Assembly: GCF_003999195.1 (NCBI RefSeq)
Contig: NZ_RJVR01000232.1
Coordinates: forward strand, 1 to 64,000
From: Streptomyces soli
Lineage (GTDB): Bacteria; Actinomycetota; Actinomycetes; Streptomycetales; Streptomycetaceae
Direction of reading: 5' to 3'
DNA length: 64,000 nt
This document shows, piece by piece, positions 45,478-54,942 of this stretch (its first letter is position 1; each line of letters begins with the position of its first letter). Below the pieces are notes generated by a model that was not told where the DNA came from, searched no databases, and saw nothing but the letters and a program-made list of their open reading frames with translations. A program made the translations under genes and the position numbers.

Positions 45478-45750
45478 GATGAGTGCTCCAAATGCCCCTG
45501 TAATGCGGTCACATGAGAATACTGCTTCCTCACGAGACTCCTCGGAACGGGCAAAGGATGTGCTCTTTGTGAAGATTCTTTTCAGGCTCTTGACCGTCCC
45601 GCACGGGCCGCAGTCGAAGCCCTCGTTACTCCGCCCGGGTGGCGTTCATGTGTATATCGCCGCATCCAAGGTGCGGCATCCACAAATCCGTGCTCGCTTT
45701 CCTCATCATCGGAGCAGGTTGATAGCCGTACATGAGGAAGTGAGAGGCCC

Positions 45751-46074
45751 ATGTCCATCGCCAAGGTCACGACGTTCTGGAACGCCTTCATCGCCGTGCT
45801 CGTGAAGTGCGTTGCCGCCCTGGGAGTCACGGTCACGTCCAAGGCCACCATCCCGGCCACGCCGCGATCGGTGGCCACCGACGCCACCGAACCCACCCGC
45901 CGCAACCTCCTGGCGACCATCCCCTCGCCCCGGTCTTTTGAGCCCCTTCGTGACCGGTCGCTCCCTCCCACCATGAAGCAGCGCATCCACGCCGAACGTC
46001 ACGGCTCCTCCCCCGCCACCCGCAGCCTTCCCGGCGACCCCACCGACTCCCCGTCACCAACGCTCGCCGCCTGA
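45751..46074 (+). CDS. small exported protein, DUF6344-like
   Basis: A 107-residue protein. An N-terminal hydrophobic segment (FWNAFIAVLVKCVAALGVTVT, residues about 9-29) acts as signal or anchor, and the rest is a Pro/Ser/Arg-rich disordered tail. The conserved box LPPTMKQRIHAERHGSSPATR resembles a Streptomyces-specific family of unknown function. GAGAGG lies 5-10 nt upstream of the ATG. Confidence 0.65.
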   Translation: MSIAKVTTFWNAFIAVLVKCVAALGVTVTSKATIPATPRSVATDATEPTRRNLLATIPSPRSFEPLRDRSLPPTMKQRIHAERHGSSPATRSLPGDPTDSPSPTLAA

Positions 46075-46164
46075 CGCGGGCGGTCGACCCGCGGCGTGCG
46101 GCCCCTACGGGGACGTCAGCCCGGAGTACGACATGGAACCAGCCCTCAAGGGTGACGACGGGGT

Positions 46165-46178
46165 GTGGCGTACGCCAC
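46165..46178. promoter_or_regulatory. 14-bp perfect palindrome before the ABC operon
   Basis: GTGGCGTACGCCAC is fully self-complementary and ends 13 nt before the probable GTG start. It lies where a repressor would block transcription or translation. No regulator is encoded next door. Confidence 0.5.
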
Positions 46179-46191
46179 TAACGTCGGGGTT

Positions 46192-47106
46192 GTGACTGTG
46201 ATTGCCACTGAAGGCCTGACGAAGCGGTACCCGAGGGTGACCGCGCTGGATCGGCTGACCGTTGACATCAAGACCGGTGTGACCGGTCTTGTGGGGGCCA
46301 ACGGGGCCGGTAAATCGACGCTGATCAAGATCTTGCTGGGGTTGTCGCCCGCTACGGAGGGCGGGGCGAAGGTCCTCGGGCTGGACGTGGCGACCGAGGG
46401 CGCGGCGATTCGCGCCGGGGTCGGGTACATGCCCGAGCACGACTGCCTACCGCCCGATGTGTCGGCGACGGAGCTCGTCGTCCACATGGCCCGGATGTCG
46501 GGGATGCCCCCGACGGCTGCCCGCGAGCGCACCGCGGACACCCTGCGCCATGTCGGCCTGTACGAGGAGCGGTACCGCCCGATCGGCGGCTACTCGACCG
46601 GTATGAAGCAGCGCGTGAAGCTGGCCCAGGCGCTGGTTCACGACCCGAAGCTGGTGCTGCTGGACGAACCGACGAACGGCCTGGACCCGGTGGGCCGGGA
46701 CGAGATGCTGGGACTGATCCGGCGCGTCCACACAGACTTCGGGATCTCGGTGCTGGTGACCTCTCATCTTCTGGGGGAGTTGGAGCGGACCAGCGACCAC
46801 ATCGTCGTCATCGACGGCGGGACGTTGCTGCGCGCGGACTCCACGAGCGACTTCACGCAGGCCACGGCGGCTCTTGCCGTCGAGGTGACCGACAGCGAGG
46901 AGCAGCTGCTCGAGAAGCTGACCGCCGCGGGCCTGACGGCGCACTCCGACGGCCGGTTGCTGCTGGTCGACATAGCGGGTGACGAGACGTACGACACCGT
47001 GCGCGACGCGGTCGCGGAGCTGGGTGTCGGGCTCGTACGCATGGAGCAGCGGCGGCACCGCATTGCCGAGATCTTCCGGGGAGAGTCGCATGACAGCGCA
47101 GCCTGA
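46192..47106 (+). CDS. ABC transporter ATP-binding protein (first of two)
   Basis: A 304-residue ABC-2 type ATPase with Walker A GANGAGKST (residues about 36-44), signature YSTGMKQRVKLAQAL, Walker B LVLLDEPTNGLD and H-loop TSH. I used the GTG at 46192; there is no strong SD, so it could be leaderless or start at 46198. It is the first gene of a four-gene operon. Confidence 0.9.
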   Translation: MTVIATEGLTKRYPRVTALDRLTVDIKTGVTGLVGANGAGKSTLIKILLGLSPATEGGAKVLGLDVATEGAAIRAGVGYMPEHDCLPPDVSATELVVHMARMSGMPPTAARERTADTLRHVGLYEERYRPIGGYSTGMKQRVKLAQALVHDPKLVLLDEPTNGLDPVGRDEMLGLIRRVHTDFGISVLVTSHLLGELERTSDHIVVIDGGTLLRADSTSDFTQATAALAVEVTDSEEQLLEKLTAAGLTAHSDGRLLLVDIAGDETYDTVRDAVAELGVGLVRMEQRRHRIAEIFRGESHDSAA

Positions 47107-47989
47107 CGTCACCCCTGACGTCATCCATGACATCGGCTACCGCCACTACGACGGCCCGCGCCTGGGTCGGGCGTACGCGCGCCGGTCGCTGTACTCGCAG
47201 AGCCTGCGCGGGGCGTACGGACTGGGAAGGTCGGCGAAGTCGAAGGTCCTGCCGATGATTCTGTTCGCGGTGATGTGCGCGCCGGCGGCGATCATCGTGG
47301 CGGTGGCGATCGGCACCAGCATGACCAAGCTGCCGGTCGAGTACACCCGTTACGCGATCATCATGCAGGCGGTGATCAGCCTCTTCCTGGCGGCCCAGGC
47401 CCCGCAGTCCGTCTCGCTCGACCTGCGCTTCAAGGTCACGCCGCTGTACTTCTCGCGCCCGATCGAGCGGATCGACTACGTCGCGGCGAAGTTCGCGGCG
47501 CTGGCCACGGCGCTGTTCGCCCTCACAGCGATTCCCGTCGCCATCCTCTATGTAGGAGCTCTGCTCGCGAAGTTCGACTTCGGGAGCCAGACGGCGGGCT
47601 TCGCCAAGGCGCTCGTGGCCGAACTGCTGCTGTCGCTGCTCTACGCGGGCCTGGGCCTGCTGATCGCGGCGCTGACGCCGCGCCGGGGCTTCGGCGTGGC
47701 GGCGATCATCGCCGTCTTCACCCTTTCCTACGGTGCCGTGTCGAGCGTCCAGGCCGTGGCGTCGGTGCAGGGCAACCCGGGCGCGATCGGCTGGCTCGGC
47801 CTCTTCTCGCCGATCACCCTCATCGACGGGGTGCAGACGTGGTGGCTCGGCTCCACCTCCTCGTACGTCGACGCGGCGGGCCCGGACTCGGCGTTGGCCG
47901 GGGTGGTCTTCCTCGTTGTCCTGCTCGCCGTGATCGGCGGCTCGTTCGGCCTGCTGATGCGCCGCTACCGAAAGGTCGGACTGTCGTGA
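47090..47989 (+). CDS. ABC transporter permease (first of two)
   Basis: A 299-residue ABC-2 type permease. A hydrophilic N-terminus (DIGYRHYDGPRLGRAYARRSLY, residues about 12-33) is followed by six TM segments. It overlaps the ATPase gene before and after by 17 and 4 nt, so translation is coupled. Confidence 0.9.
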   Translation: MTAQPDVTPDVIHDIGYRHYDGPRLGRAYARRSLYSQSLRGAYGLGRSAKSKVLPMILFAVMCAPAAIIVAVAIGTSMTKLPVEYTRYAIIMQAVISLFLAAQAPQSVSLDLRFKVTPLYFSRPIERIDYVAAKFAALATALFALTAIPVAILYVGALLAKFDFGSQTAGFAKALVAELLLSLLYAGLGLLIAALTPRRGFGVAAIIAVFTLSYGAVSSVQAVASVQGNPGAIGWLGLFSPITLIDGVQTWWLGSTSSYVDAAGPDSALAGVVFLVVLLAVIGGSFGLLMRRYRKVGLS

Positions 47990-48903
47990 CCACCCTGTCC
48001 ATTGACCATGTGTCCCGCTGGTTCGGGAATGTCGTGGCCGTCAATGACGTCACGATGACGATCGGCCCCGGCGTGACCGGCCTCCTCGGCCCGAACGGCG
48101 CCGGGAAGTCCACGCTCATCAACATGATGGCCGGCTTCCTGGCCCCCTCCACCGGCAGCGTGACGCTCGACGGCGCCACGATCTGGCGGAACGAGCAGGT
48201 CTATCGGGAGATCGGGATCGTGCCGGAGCGGGAGGCGATGTACGACTTCCTCACTGCCCGCGAATTCGTGGTCGCCAACGCCGAGTTGCACGGGCTGGCC
48301 AATCCGGGCGAGGCAGCCCGCAAGGCGCTGGCCACGGTCGAGATGGAGTACGCGCAGGACCGGAAGGTGGCGACGTACAGCAAGGGCATGCGGCAGCGCG
48401 TGAAGATGGCCTCGGCCCTGGTCCATGAGCCGTCGGTGCTGCTGCTGGACGAGCCGTTCAACGGGATGGACCCGCGGCAGCGGCTCCAACTCATGGATCT
48501 GCTGCGGCAGATGGGCTCGGACGGCCGCACCGTGCTGTTCTCCTCGCACATCCTGGAGGAGGTCGAGCAGCTCGCCAGCCACATCGAGGTGGTGGTCGCC
48601 GGGCGGCACGCCGCGTCCGGGGACTTCCGGAAGATCCGGCGGCTGATGACGGACCGCCCGCACCGCTATCTCGTACGGTCGAGCGACGACCGGGCGCTCG
48701 CCTCGGCTCTGATCGCGGACGCGTCCACGGCCGGCATCGAGCTGGACTGGCACGAGAAGGCACTGCGTATCCAGGCGATCGACTTCACCGGCTTCACCGA
48801 GTTGCTGCCGCGCGTCGCCCGCGAGCAGGGCATCCGGCTGTACGCGGTCTCGCCGTCCGACGAGTCCCTGGAGAGCGTCTTCTCCTACCTGGTCACGGCG
48901 TAA
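47986..48903 (+). CDS. ABC transporter ATP-binding protein (second of two)
   Basis: A 305-residue ATPase with Walker A GPNGAGKST, signature YSKGMRQRVKMASAL, Walker B VLLLDEPFNGMD and H-loop SSH. It is distinct from the first ATPase, so the operon may make a heteromeric exporter or two related ones. The GTG start overlaps the upstream stop. Confidence 0.92.
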   Translation: MTTLSIDHVSRWFGNVVAVNDVTMTIGPGVTGLLGPNGAGKSTLINMMAGFLAPSTGSVTLDGATIWRNEQVYREIGIVPEREAMYDFLTAREFVVANAELHGLANPGEAARKALATVEMEYAQDRKVATYSKGMRQRVKMASALVHEPSVLLLDEPFNGMDPRQRLQLMDLLRQMGSDGRTVLFSSHILEEVEQLASHIEVVVAGRHAASGDFRKIRRLMTDRPHRYLVRSSDDRALASALIADASTAGIELDWHEKALRIQAIDFTGFTELLPRVAREQGIRLYAVSPSDESLESVFSYLVTA

Positions 48904-48915
48904 GGAGCCGGAGCG

Positions 48916-49647
48916 ATGTCTACTGTCTACAATCCCACCGTGGCCCGGCTCACCTACAAGGCGCTGCTCGGCCGCCGCCGCGCGCTGATCCTCTTCGCCC
49001 TGCCGCTGCTGCTGCTCGTGATCTCGATCGCCGTACGGGCCCTGACCGGCGCCGACGACTCGACGGCGTCCTCGATCCTCGGGGGCTTCGGGCTCGCGAC
49101 GATGGTGCCGCTGATCGGCGTCATCGCGGGCACCGGCGCCATAGGGCCGGAGATCGACGACGGGTCGATCGTCTATGTACTGGCCAAGCCGCTGAAGCGG
49201 CCGACGATCATCCTCACCAAGCTCCTGGTCGCGATCGGCGTCTCGGTGGTCTTCTCGGCCGTGCCGATGATCCTCGCGGGCTACATCCTCAACGGCAACA
49301 GCCAGAATCTCGCGATCGCCTTCGGCGCCGCTGCGGCCGTGGCCTCGGTCGCGTACAGCGCTGTCTTCCTGCTGCTGGGGGTGGTCACCCGGCAGGCGGT
49401 GGTCTTCGGGCTGGTCTACGCCCTGGTCTGGGAGACCCTGATCGGCAATCTGGTGCCGGGGGCGCGGACGCTGAGCGTGCAGCAGTGGGCGCTGGCGCTG
49501 GCGCAGAAGATCGCGGGCGACGGCAGCGCGGTCAGCTCGGACGTCGGGCTGCCGACGGCGCTGGTGCTGCTGGCGGGCGTCACGGTGGTCGGCGCGTGGT
49601 TCGCGGGGCAGAAGCTGCGGACGCTGACGCTGGCGGGTGAGGAGTGA
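48916..49647 (+). CDS. ABC transporter permease (second of two)
   Basis: A 243-residue ABC-2 type permease (VARLTYKALLGRRRALILFALPLLLLVI) with six predicted TM segments and the conserved GPEIDDGSIVYVLAKPLKR cytoplasmic loop. It is the last gene of the operon; substrate unknown. Confidence 0.9.
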   Translation: MSTVYNPTVARLTYKALLGRRRALILFALPLLLLVISIAVRALTGADDSTASSILGGFGLATMVPLIGVIAGTGAIGPEIDDGSIVYVLAKPLKRPTIILTKLLVAIGVSVVFSAVPMILAGYILNGNSQNLAIAFGAAAAVASVAYSAVFLLLGVVTRQAVVFGLVYALVWETLIGNLVPGARTLSVQQWALALAQKIAGDGSAVSSDVGLPTALVLLAGVTVVGAWFAGQKLRTLTLAGEE

Positions 49648-49664
49648 GCGGCCGGTAGAGGGCA

Positions 49665-49698
49665 GGGCCAGGGCCTGTCCCGTGACAGGTCCTGGCCC
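49665..49698 (+). terminator. hairpin terminator of the ABC operon
   Basis: GGGCCAGGGCCTGTC (49665-49679) pairs with GACAGGTCCTGGCCC (49684-49698) with one G-T pair around a 4-nt loop, 17 nt after the operon stop. Confidence 0.85.
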
Positions 49699-49772
49699 GA
49701 AAGAGTGGTCTTCGCCGGGCGGCGAGGCACGGCTCACGGTGTAGCGAAGTTTGAATTGTCACATTTGCGTGT

Positions 49773-50030
49773 ATGTCTGAGCCTCCCCTGGTCTTCGCCG
49801 CCGGCCTGTTCCTCGTCGCCCTCGGCTTGCTGCTTGCCGTGCTCACCCCCCGGGCGGTTGAGGGTGCTGCGACTGTGGCTTCCGGCCCGCCGCCCGCCTG
49901 CCGCCGCCCGCCAGAGGGCGACTGCTCCGGTGCGTGCGGTCGTCTGATCATCCAATCCCACCCGGCCTACTACTTGAACCCTCAATGGAATAGCGCTACG
50001 GTCGAAGAAGTTGAAAGCCGTACCAACTAG
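49773..50030 (+). CDS. possible small membrane protein (doubtful)
   Basis: An 85-codon ORF opening with a plausible signal/TM segment (PLVFAAGLFLVALGLLLAVLTP) followed by Cys/Pro-rich sequence. The last third has poor codon bias and overlaps a good promoter for the next gene, so either the real protein is shorter or this is a decayed gene. I recognise no family. Confidence 0.3.
   Translation: MSEPPLVFAAGLFLVALGLLLAVLTPRAVEGAATVASGPPPACRRPPEGDCSGACGRLIIQSHPAYYLNPQWNSATVEEVESRTN
49974..50002 (+). promoter_or_regulatory. housekeeping-type promoter for the YceI gene
   Basis: TTGAAC (49974-49979) and TACGGT (49997-50002) are 17 nt apart and match the principal sigma (HrdB-like) consensus TTGACA / TANNNT. 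Transcription would start near 50009, about 40 nt before the ATG, with CAGGAGAG as ribosome-binding site. Confidence 0.65.
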
Positions 50031-50048
50031 TCCTCAGGAGAGTTCATC

Positions 50049-50648
50049 ATGGGTCTGTTCAACCGCAAGTCCGACACCGACACCGACACGGTCACCGCCG
50101 GCCCCGACCTGGCGCACCTCACCGGTGACTACACGATTGACACGACCCACAGCGAGATCGGGTTCTCCGTCCGGCACGCCATGGTGACCACCGTGCGCGG
50201 CCAGTTCGCCGAGTACGACGGCAAGCTGCACCTTGACGGCGGCAACCCGTCCGCCTCCTCCGCCGAGGTCACGATCAAGGTTGTGAGCATCGACACCAAC
50301 CAGGAGCAGCGCGACGGCCACCTGCGCACCGGCGACTTCTTCGATGCCGAGACGCACTCGGAGATCACCTTCCGCAGCACCTCCGCCGAGCGGGTCGACG
50401 AGGAGACGTACCGCCTCGCCGGTGACCTGACGATCAAGGGCATCAGCAAGCCCGTGACCATCGACTTCACCTTCAACGGTGCCGCCAAGGACCTCTACGG
50501 CAACGAGCGCGTCGGCTTCGAGGGCTCCACCACGATCAACCGCACCGACTGGGGCCTGACCTACAACGCAGCCCTGGAGACCGGTGGCGTCCTGATCGGC
50601 GAGAAGGTCAAGCTCAACTTCGACATCTCCGCAGTCAAGGTCGCCTGA
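50049..50648 (+). CDS. YceI-family lipid-binding protein
   Basis: A 199-residue YceI-like lipocalin-fold protein: GDYTIDTTHSEIGFSVRHAMVTTVRGQF, TGDFFDAETHSEITFRSTS, GDLTIKGISKPVTI and TTINRTDWGLTYNAALETGGVLIGEKV. No signal peptide, so probably cytosolic; it binds isoprenoid-type ligands in related proteins. Function in Streptomyces is not established. Confidence 0.92.
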   Translation: MGLFNRKSDTDTDTVTAGPDLAHLTGDYTIDTTHSEIGFSVRHAMVTTVRGQFAEYDGKLHLDGGNPSASSAEVTIKVVSIDTNQEQRDGHLRTGDFFDAETHSEITFRSTSAERVDEETYRLAGDLTIKGISKPVTIDFTFNGAAKDLYGNERVGFEGSTTINRTDWGLTYNAALETGGVLIGEKVKLNFDISAVKVA

Positions 50649-50682
50649 GCAGTCCGAATCGCCATGCCCGAAAATAGGGTCA

Positions 50683-51408
50683 ATGGCAGCCGACGAAAGC
50701 ACCACGCAGCGCCGCCGCGTCACGCTCCACCTCAGTGACGCGGCGCGCTTCGTCGTATCCCGGGCCGTGCCCTGGGTGCGCTCCACCCCCGGCACCCACC
50801 TCTGGCTGCTGATCCTGGCCGTCAACAGCGGCATCCTCGCCGTCGTCTCGCCGGAACTCCGCGAATTCCTGCTGCACCACAACAGCACCAACCTCGTGGA
50901 GCTGCGGGCCCACCCCGTACGCGTCCTGATCGTCAGCGCCCTGTGGATAGAGTCGCCGTCGGGCTTCGCGCTCTACTTCCTCTTCTACGAGGTCATCCAC
51001 GCCCCCGCCGAACGCTGGCTCGGCACCGGCCGCTGGCTTGCCGTGGTCGCCACCGCACACGTCGGCGCGACCCTCATCAGCCAGCGGGCCGTTCTGATGG
51101 GCATCAGCTACAACCGACTGCCCAGATCCCTGGCCTACACCGTCGACATCGGCGTCAGCTACGGCCTCGTCGGCATCGTCGGCGTCCTCACCTACTACCT
51201 GCCCCGGCGGCCCCGGCCGCTGCGCTGGCTGTACGCCGCCGCCGCCATCGGCTTCTTCGGGTATCCCCTGCTGGGCAGTGGCCGTACCTTCACCGACCTC
51301 GGGCACTTCTCCTCCCTGCTGATCGGCTTCGTGTGCTACGCGCTCACGCCCCCGGGAAGAGTCCTTCGAGCACCGCGGCGACTCCGTCCTCGTCGTTGGA
51401 GGCCGTGA
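50683..51408 (+). CDS. rhomboid-like membrane protein
   Basis: A 241-residue protein with six predicted TM helices and rhomboid layout. The expected catalytic GxSG is replaced by GVSYG (in TVDIGVSYGLVG), while the His of DLGHFSSLLIGF fits the catalytic His position. It could be an active or degenerate intramembrane protease. The last 65 nt overlap the convergent HAD gene. Confidence 0.75.
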   Translation: MAADESTTQRRRVTLHLSDAARFVVSRAVPWVRSTPGTHLWLLILAVNSGILAVVSPELREFLLHHNSTNLVELRAHPVRVLIVSALWIESPSGFALYFLFYEVIHAPAERWLGTGRWLAVVATAHVGATLISQRAVLMGISYNRLPRSLAYTVDIGVSYGLVGIVGVLTYYLPRRPRPLRWLYAAAAIGFFGYPLLGSGRTFTDLGHFSSLLIGFVCYALTPPGRVLRAPRRLRPRRWRP

Positions 51409-52159
51409 CCTCGTCGGCGACGGCCTTCAGTTCCGTATGGGCGTTGGCCATGGCCACGCCGTACGCAGCCCAATCCAGCATCGGGAGGTCATTGGGCATG
51501 TCGCCGAAGGCGATGGTGTCGGCGGCCCGCAGCCCCAGCCGCCGGGCGGCCAGCGACAGACCGGTGGCCTTGGTCAGGCCCAGTGGGAGCAGTTCGACGA
51601 TGCCGATGCCCGACACCACGACGCCGACCAGGTCACCGGCGGCGGCGCGCGCCATGGCGGCGAGTTCGTCATCGCCGATCGACGGGTCCGGGTGCTGGAC
51701 GAAGATCTTGGCCAGCGGCTCGGCCCACAGCTCGTCCCGGCTGGTCATCTGCCCGTCGATGGGCTTGTCCCAGGCGAGCTCGAAGCCCGGCCCGACCAGG
51801 TAGCCGCCGTCCAGCCCGTCCCGTACGAAACCGAGCGACAGCTTGCCGGTCTCGGCCTCGATCTTGGCCATTGCGAGCTGCGCCGTCTGCCGGTCGAGGG
51901 TGACCGAGGTCAGCAGCCGGTGCTCACCCGCGTGGTAGACCTCCGAGCCCTGGCCGCAGACGGCCAGGCCCTCGTAACCGAGGTCGTCGAGGATGTGCTT
52001 GGTACGGGATGCCGGGCGCCCGGTGACGACGATGTGCGCGGCGCCCGCCGCGGTGGCCGCGGCGAGCGCCCTGCGGGTCCGTCCGGAAACCTGGTGGTGG
52101 CTGTTGAGCAGCGTTCCGTCGAGGTCGGTCGCGATCAGCTGGTACGGAAGAGCGCTCAC
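51344..52159 (-). CDS. Cof-type HAD-IIB phosphatase
   Basis: A 271-residue HAD phosphatase: [18 protein letters not shown] (motif I), IVVTGRP (II), TKATGLSLA (III Lys) and [11 protein letters not shown] (IV). The GTG start at 52159 overlaps the serS stop (GTGA), so it is translationally coupled to serS. It is closely similar to the protein at 36470-37333. Confidence 0.9.
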   Translation of the reverse strand: MSALPYQLIATDLDGTLLNSHHQVSGRTRRALAAATAAGAAHIVVTGRPASRTKHILDDLGYEGLAVCGQGSEVYHAGEHRLLTSVTLDRQTAQLAMAKIEAETGKLSLGFVRDGLDGGYLVGPGFELAWDKPIDGQMTSRDELWAEPLAKIFVQHPDPSIGDDELAAMARAAAGDLVGVVVSGIGIVELLPLGLTKATGLSLAARRLGLRAADTIAFGDMPNDLPMLDWAAYGVAMANAHTELKAVADEVTASNDEDGVAAVLEGLFPGA

Positions 52160-53433
52160 TTGGCGACCGGCTCCAGGACCTCGCGCCCGCCGAGGTAGGG
52201 CCTCAGCACCTCGGGGACGAGGACGGAACCGTCGGCCTGCTGGTGGTTCTCCAGCAGCGCGACGATCGTGCGCGGTACCGCGCACAGCGTGCCGTTGAGC
52301 GTGGCGAGGGGGCGGGTGCCCTTCTCGTCGCGCATCCGGATCGACAGCCGCCGGGCCTGGAACTCATTGCAGTTGGACGCCGAGGTCAGCTCGCGGTACT
52401 TGCCCTGCGTGGGGATCCAGGCCTCGCAGTCGAACTTCCGAGAGGCGGACGCGCCGAGGTCGCCGGTGGCCACGTCGATCACCTGGAAGGGCAGGCCGAG
52501 CGAGGTCAGCCACTGCTTCTCCCAATCCAGCAGGCGCTGGTGCTCGGCCTCGGCGTCCTCGGGCGCGATGTACGAGAACATCTCGACCTTGTCGAACTGG
52601 TGCACCCGGAAGATGCCCCGGGTGTCCTTGCCGTACGTACCCGCCTCGCGGCGGAAGCAGGGGGAGAAGCCGGCGTAGCGCACCGGCAGCTTGGCGGCGT
52701 CGAGGATCTCGTCCATGTGGTAGGCGGCGAGCGGGACCTCGGAGGTGCCGACCAGGTAGTAGTCGTCCTTCTCCAGGTGGTACACGTTCTCCGCGGCCTG
52801 GCCGAGGAAGCCGGTGCCCTCCATGGCACGCGGGCGGACCAGCGCGGGGGTCAGCATCGGGATGAAGCCGGCGGCGGTGGCCTGCGCGATGGCCGCGTTG
52901 ACCAGGGCCAGTTCCAGCAAGGCGCCGATGCCGGTCAGGTAGTAGAAGCGCGAGCCGGAGACCTTGGCGCCGCGCTCCACGTCGATCGCGGCGAGCAGCT
53001 CGCCCAGCTCCAGGTGGTCCTTGGGCTCGAAGCCCTCGGCGGCGAAGTCGCGCGGGGTGCCGATGGTCTCCAGGACGGTGAAGTCCTCCTCGCCGCCGAC
53101 GGGCACGTCGGGGTGGACCACATTGCCGAGCTGGAGGAGAAGGCGCTGGGCTTCTTCCGCTGCCTCGTTCTGCTCGGCGTCGGCGGCCTTGACGGCGGCG
53201 GACAGCTCGCCGGCCCTCTTCAGAAGCTCGGCCTTCTCATCGCCCTGGGCCTTGGGGATGAGCTTGCCGAGTGCCTTCTGCTCGGCGCGCAGTTCGTCGA
53301 AGCGGTGACTGGACGACCTGCGACGTTCGTCGGCGGAGAGCAGGGCGTCGACGAGCGCGACATCCTCTCCACGGGCGCGCTGGGAGGCGCGCACACGGTC
53401 GGGGTCCTCACGAAGCAGGCGAAGGTCAATCAC
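52156..53433 (-). CDS. serS: seryl-tRNA synthetase
   Basis: A 425-residue class II synthetase. The N-terminal coiled-coil tRNA-binding arm (residues about 30-100) is followed by the catalytic core with motif 2 ([31 protein letters not shown]) and motif 3 ([20 protein letters not shown]). It charges tRNA-Ser (and tRNA-Sec where present). The ATG at 53433 starts right at a DnaA-box-rich gap. Confidence 0.97.
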   Translation of the reverse strand: MIDLRLLREDPDRVRASQRARGEDVALVDALLSADERRRSSSHRFDELRAEQKALGKLIPKAQGDEKAELLKRAGELSAAVKAADAEQNEAAEEAQRLLLQLGNVVHPDVPVGGEEDFTVLETIGTPRDFAAEGFEPKDHLELGELLAAIDVERGAKVSGSRFYYLTGIGALLELALVNAAIAQATAAGFIPMLTPALVRPRAMEGTGFLGQAAENVYHLEKDDYYLVGTSEVPLAAYHMDEILDAAKLPVRYAGFSPCFRREAGTYGKDTRGIFRVHQFDKVEMFSYIAPEDAEAEHQRLLDWEKQWLTSLGLPFQVIDVATGDLGASASRKFDCEAWIPTQGKYRELTSASNCNEFQARRLSIRMRDEKGTRPLATLNGTLCAVPRTIVALLENHQQADGSVLVPEVLRPYLGGREVLEPVAK

Positions 53434-53986
53434 GAGGACAGGCTACCGGTGCGGCGGCCTTCCACGCGACAAGTTAAGCGCTTTATGGGGCATTTTGTCC
53501 GATTCGGAGAAAAGGGGAGGGAAAAGCGATAACGGCCGCAAAGTGGCCGCCAACCGAATTCCGTGTGTCCCTCGTGTGGATGCACTGGCCTTGTGGACAA
53601 CGGGAGTTGAGCAGGTCCGGGGGGTTGAGTTATCCACAGGGCCGAGTGGGGATATCCCCGTTGTCCACAGGTTGTGCGTGCGAACTGTGGAAGACGGAGT
53701 TGATCATTCCGGGGGCTGAGTGCTCGGCTACGGATTCCCGGTTCAAACCCGTCTCACACTCCCCTTCGAGTGATATCTCTTCCCTCTACCGAGTTGTTCG
53801 AAGGGATGGGGCTGACGAACGGGTGGTCAGGGGTGACGTGCGCCACTGTGGACGGAGTTGATACCCCTGTACCGATTTGTCGACTAGGTCGGACTGTCCT
53901 GTCGACTTATCCCCAGGTAGTCCTCAGCCCCTGTGGATAACTTCGTGGATAACTCGAGAACGGCTCAGGCGCGGCTTCGGGACGGC
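53434..53986. promoter_or_regulatory. DnaA-box cluster between serS and pheA
   Basis: This 553-nt gap has no gene. It holds four perfect DnaA boxes: TTGTCCACA on minus at 53592-53600 and plus at 53661-53669, and TTATCCACA on plus at 53630-53638 and minus at 53932-53940. One-mismatch boxes are at 53907-53915 and 53944-53952. This is denser than any other region here. I recall a high-affinity Streptomyces coelicolor cluster (D78) that titrates DnaA and restrains replication initiation; equivalence is likely from location but unverified. The serS promoter must also be here. Confidence 0.85.
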
Positions 53987-54916
53987 TCAGGCGCGCCCGT
54001 CGAGCGCCCGGCCCAGCCAGTCCGAGGCCGCAGTGAACTCCTCGTCCGTTGTCCCCTTGCGCACCTTCGGGCGGACCTCGTCCGCCCGCGGGTACGACCC
54101 CAGGAAGCGCACCTTCGGGCAGATCCGCTTCAGCCCCATCAGCGCCTCGCCCACCCGGCGGTCGGTGATGTGACCCTCAGCGTCGATCGAGAAGCAGTAC
54201 TGCCCGATGCCCTCGCCCGTCGGCCGCGACTCGATCCGGATCAGGTTCACACCGCGTACGGCGAATTCCTGCAGCAGCTCCAGCAGCGCGCCCGGGTGGT
54301 CGTCCCCCAGCCAGAACACCGCCGACGTCTTGTCCGCCCCCGTCGGCGCGACCGGCCGCGCCGGGCGGCCGACCAGGACGAAGCGGGTCTGCGCGTTCGC
54401 CGCGTCGTGGATCTCGGTGACCAGCGGCTCCAGCCCGTACGTCGGCGCCGCGAACTCGCCCGCGAACGCCCCGTCGAAACGGCCCTCCTGCACCAGCCGG
54501 GCACCGTCGGCGTTCGACGCGGCCGACTCCCACACGGCGTCCGGCAGATGAGCCGCCAGCCAGTTACGGACCTGCGGCTGGGCGACAGGATGCCCGGTCA
54601 CCGTCTTCACGTCCGACATCTTCGTTCCGGGACGTACCAGCAGCGCGAAGGCGATCGGAAGGACCACCTCGCGGTAGATGCTGAGCGGCGCGCCCGTGGC
54701 CAGCTCGTCGAGGGTCGCCGTCACGCCGCCCTCGACCGAGTTCTCGATCGGCACCAGCGCGGCCGCCGCCTCGCCGTTGCGGACCGCGTCCAGCGCGGCC
54801 GGCACCGAGACCATCGGCACCAGCTCCCGGGTCGCGGCCTCCGGGAGGGTCCGCAGCGCGGCCTCGGTGAAGGTGCCCTCTGGTCCGAGATAGGTGTAGC
54901 GGCTCGCCGGCGACAT
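53987..54916 (-). CDS. pheA: prephenate dehydratase
   Basis: A 309-residue monofunctional enzyme converting prephenate to phenylpyruvate in phenylalanine synthesis. The catalytic domain (residues about 5-185; YLGPEGTFTEAAL, VPIENSVEGGV, TRFVLVGRP) is followed by an ACT domain (about 205-280) with GALLELLQEFAVRGVNLIRIESRP, the ESRP phenylalanine-binding motif. Confidence 0.95.
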   Translation of the reverse strand: MSPASRYTYLGPEGTFTEAALRTLPEAATRELVPMVSVPAALDAVRNGEAAAALVPIENSVEGGVTATLDELATGAPLSIYREVVLPIAFALLVRPGTKMSDVKTVTGHPVAQPQVRNWLAAHLPDAVWESAASNADGARLVQEGRFDGAFAGEFAAPTYGLEPLVTEIHDAANAQTRFVLVGRPARPVAPTGADKTSAVFWLGDDHPGALLELLQEFAVRGVNLIRIESRPTGEGIGQYCFSIDAEGHITDRRVGEALMGLKRICPKVRFLGSYPRADEVRPKVRKGTTDEEFTAASDWLGRALDGRA

Positions 54917-54942
54917 GCGTCCAGCCTAGCGGCTGCGCGCCC

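Noticed and set aside
53735-53765. GGTTCAAACCC resembling a tRNA T-arm after serS
   Set aside because: Only three pairs can form in the stem, and no acceptor, D or anticodon arms can be drawn around it.
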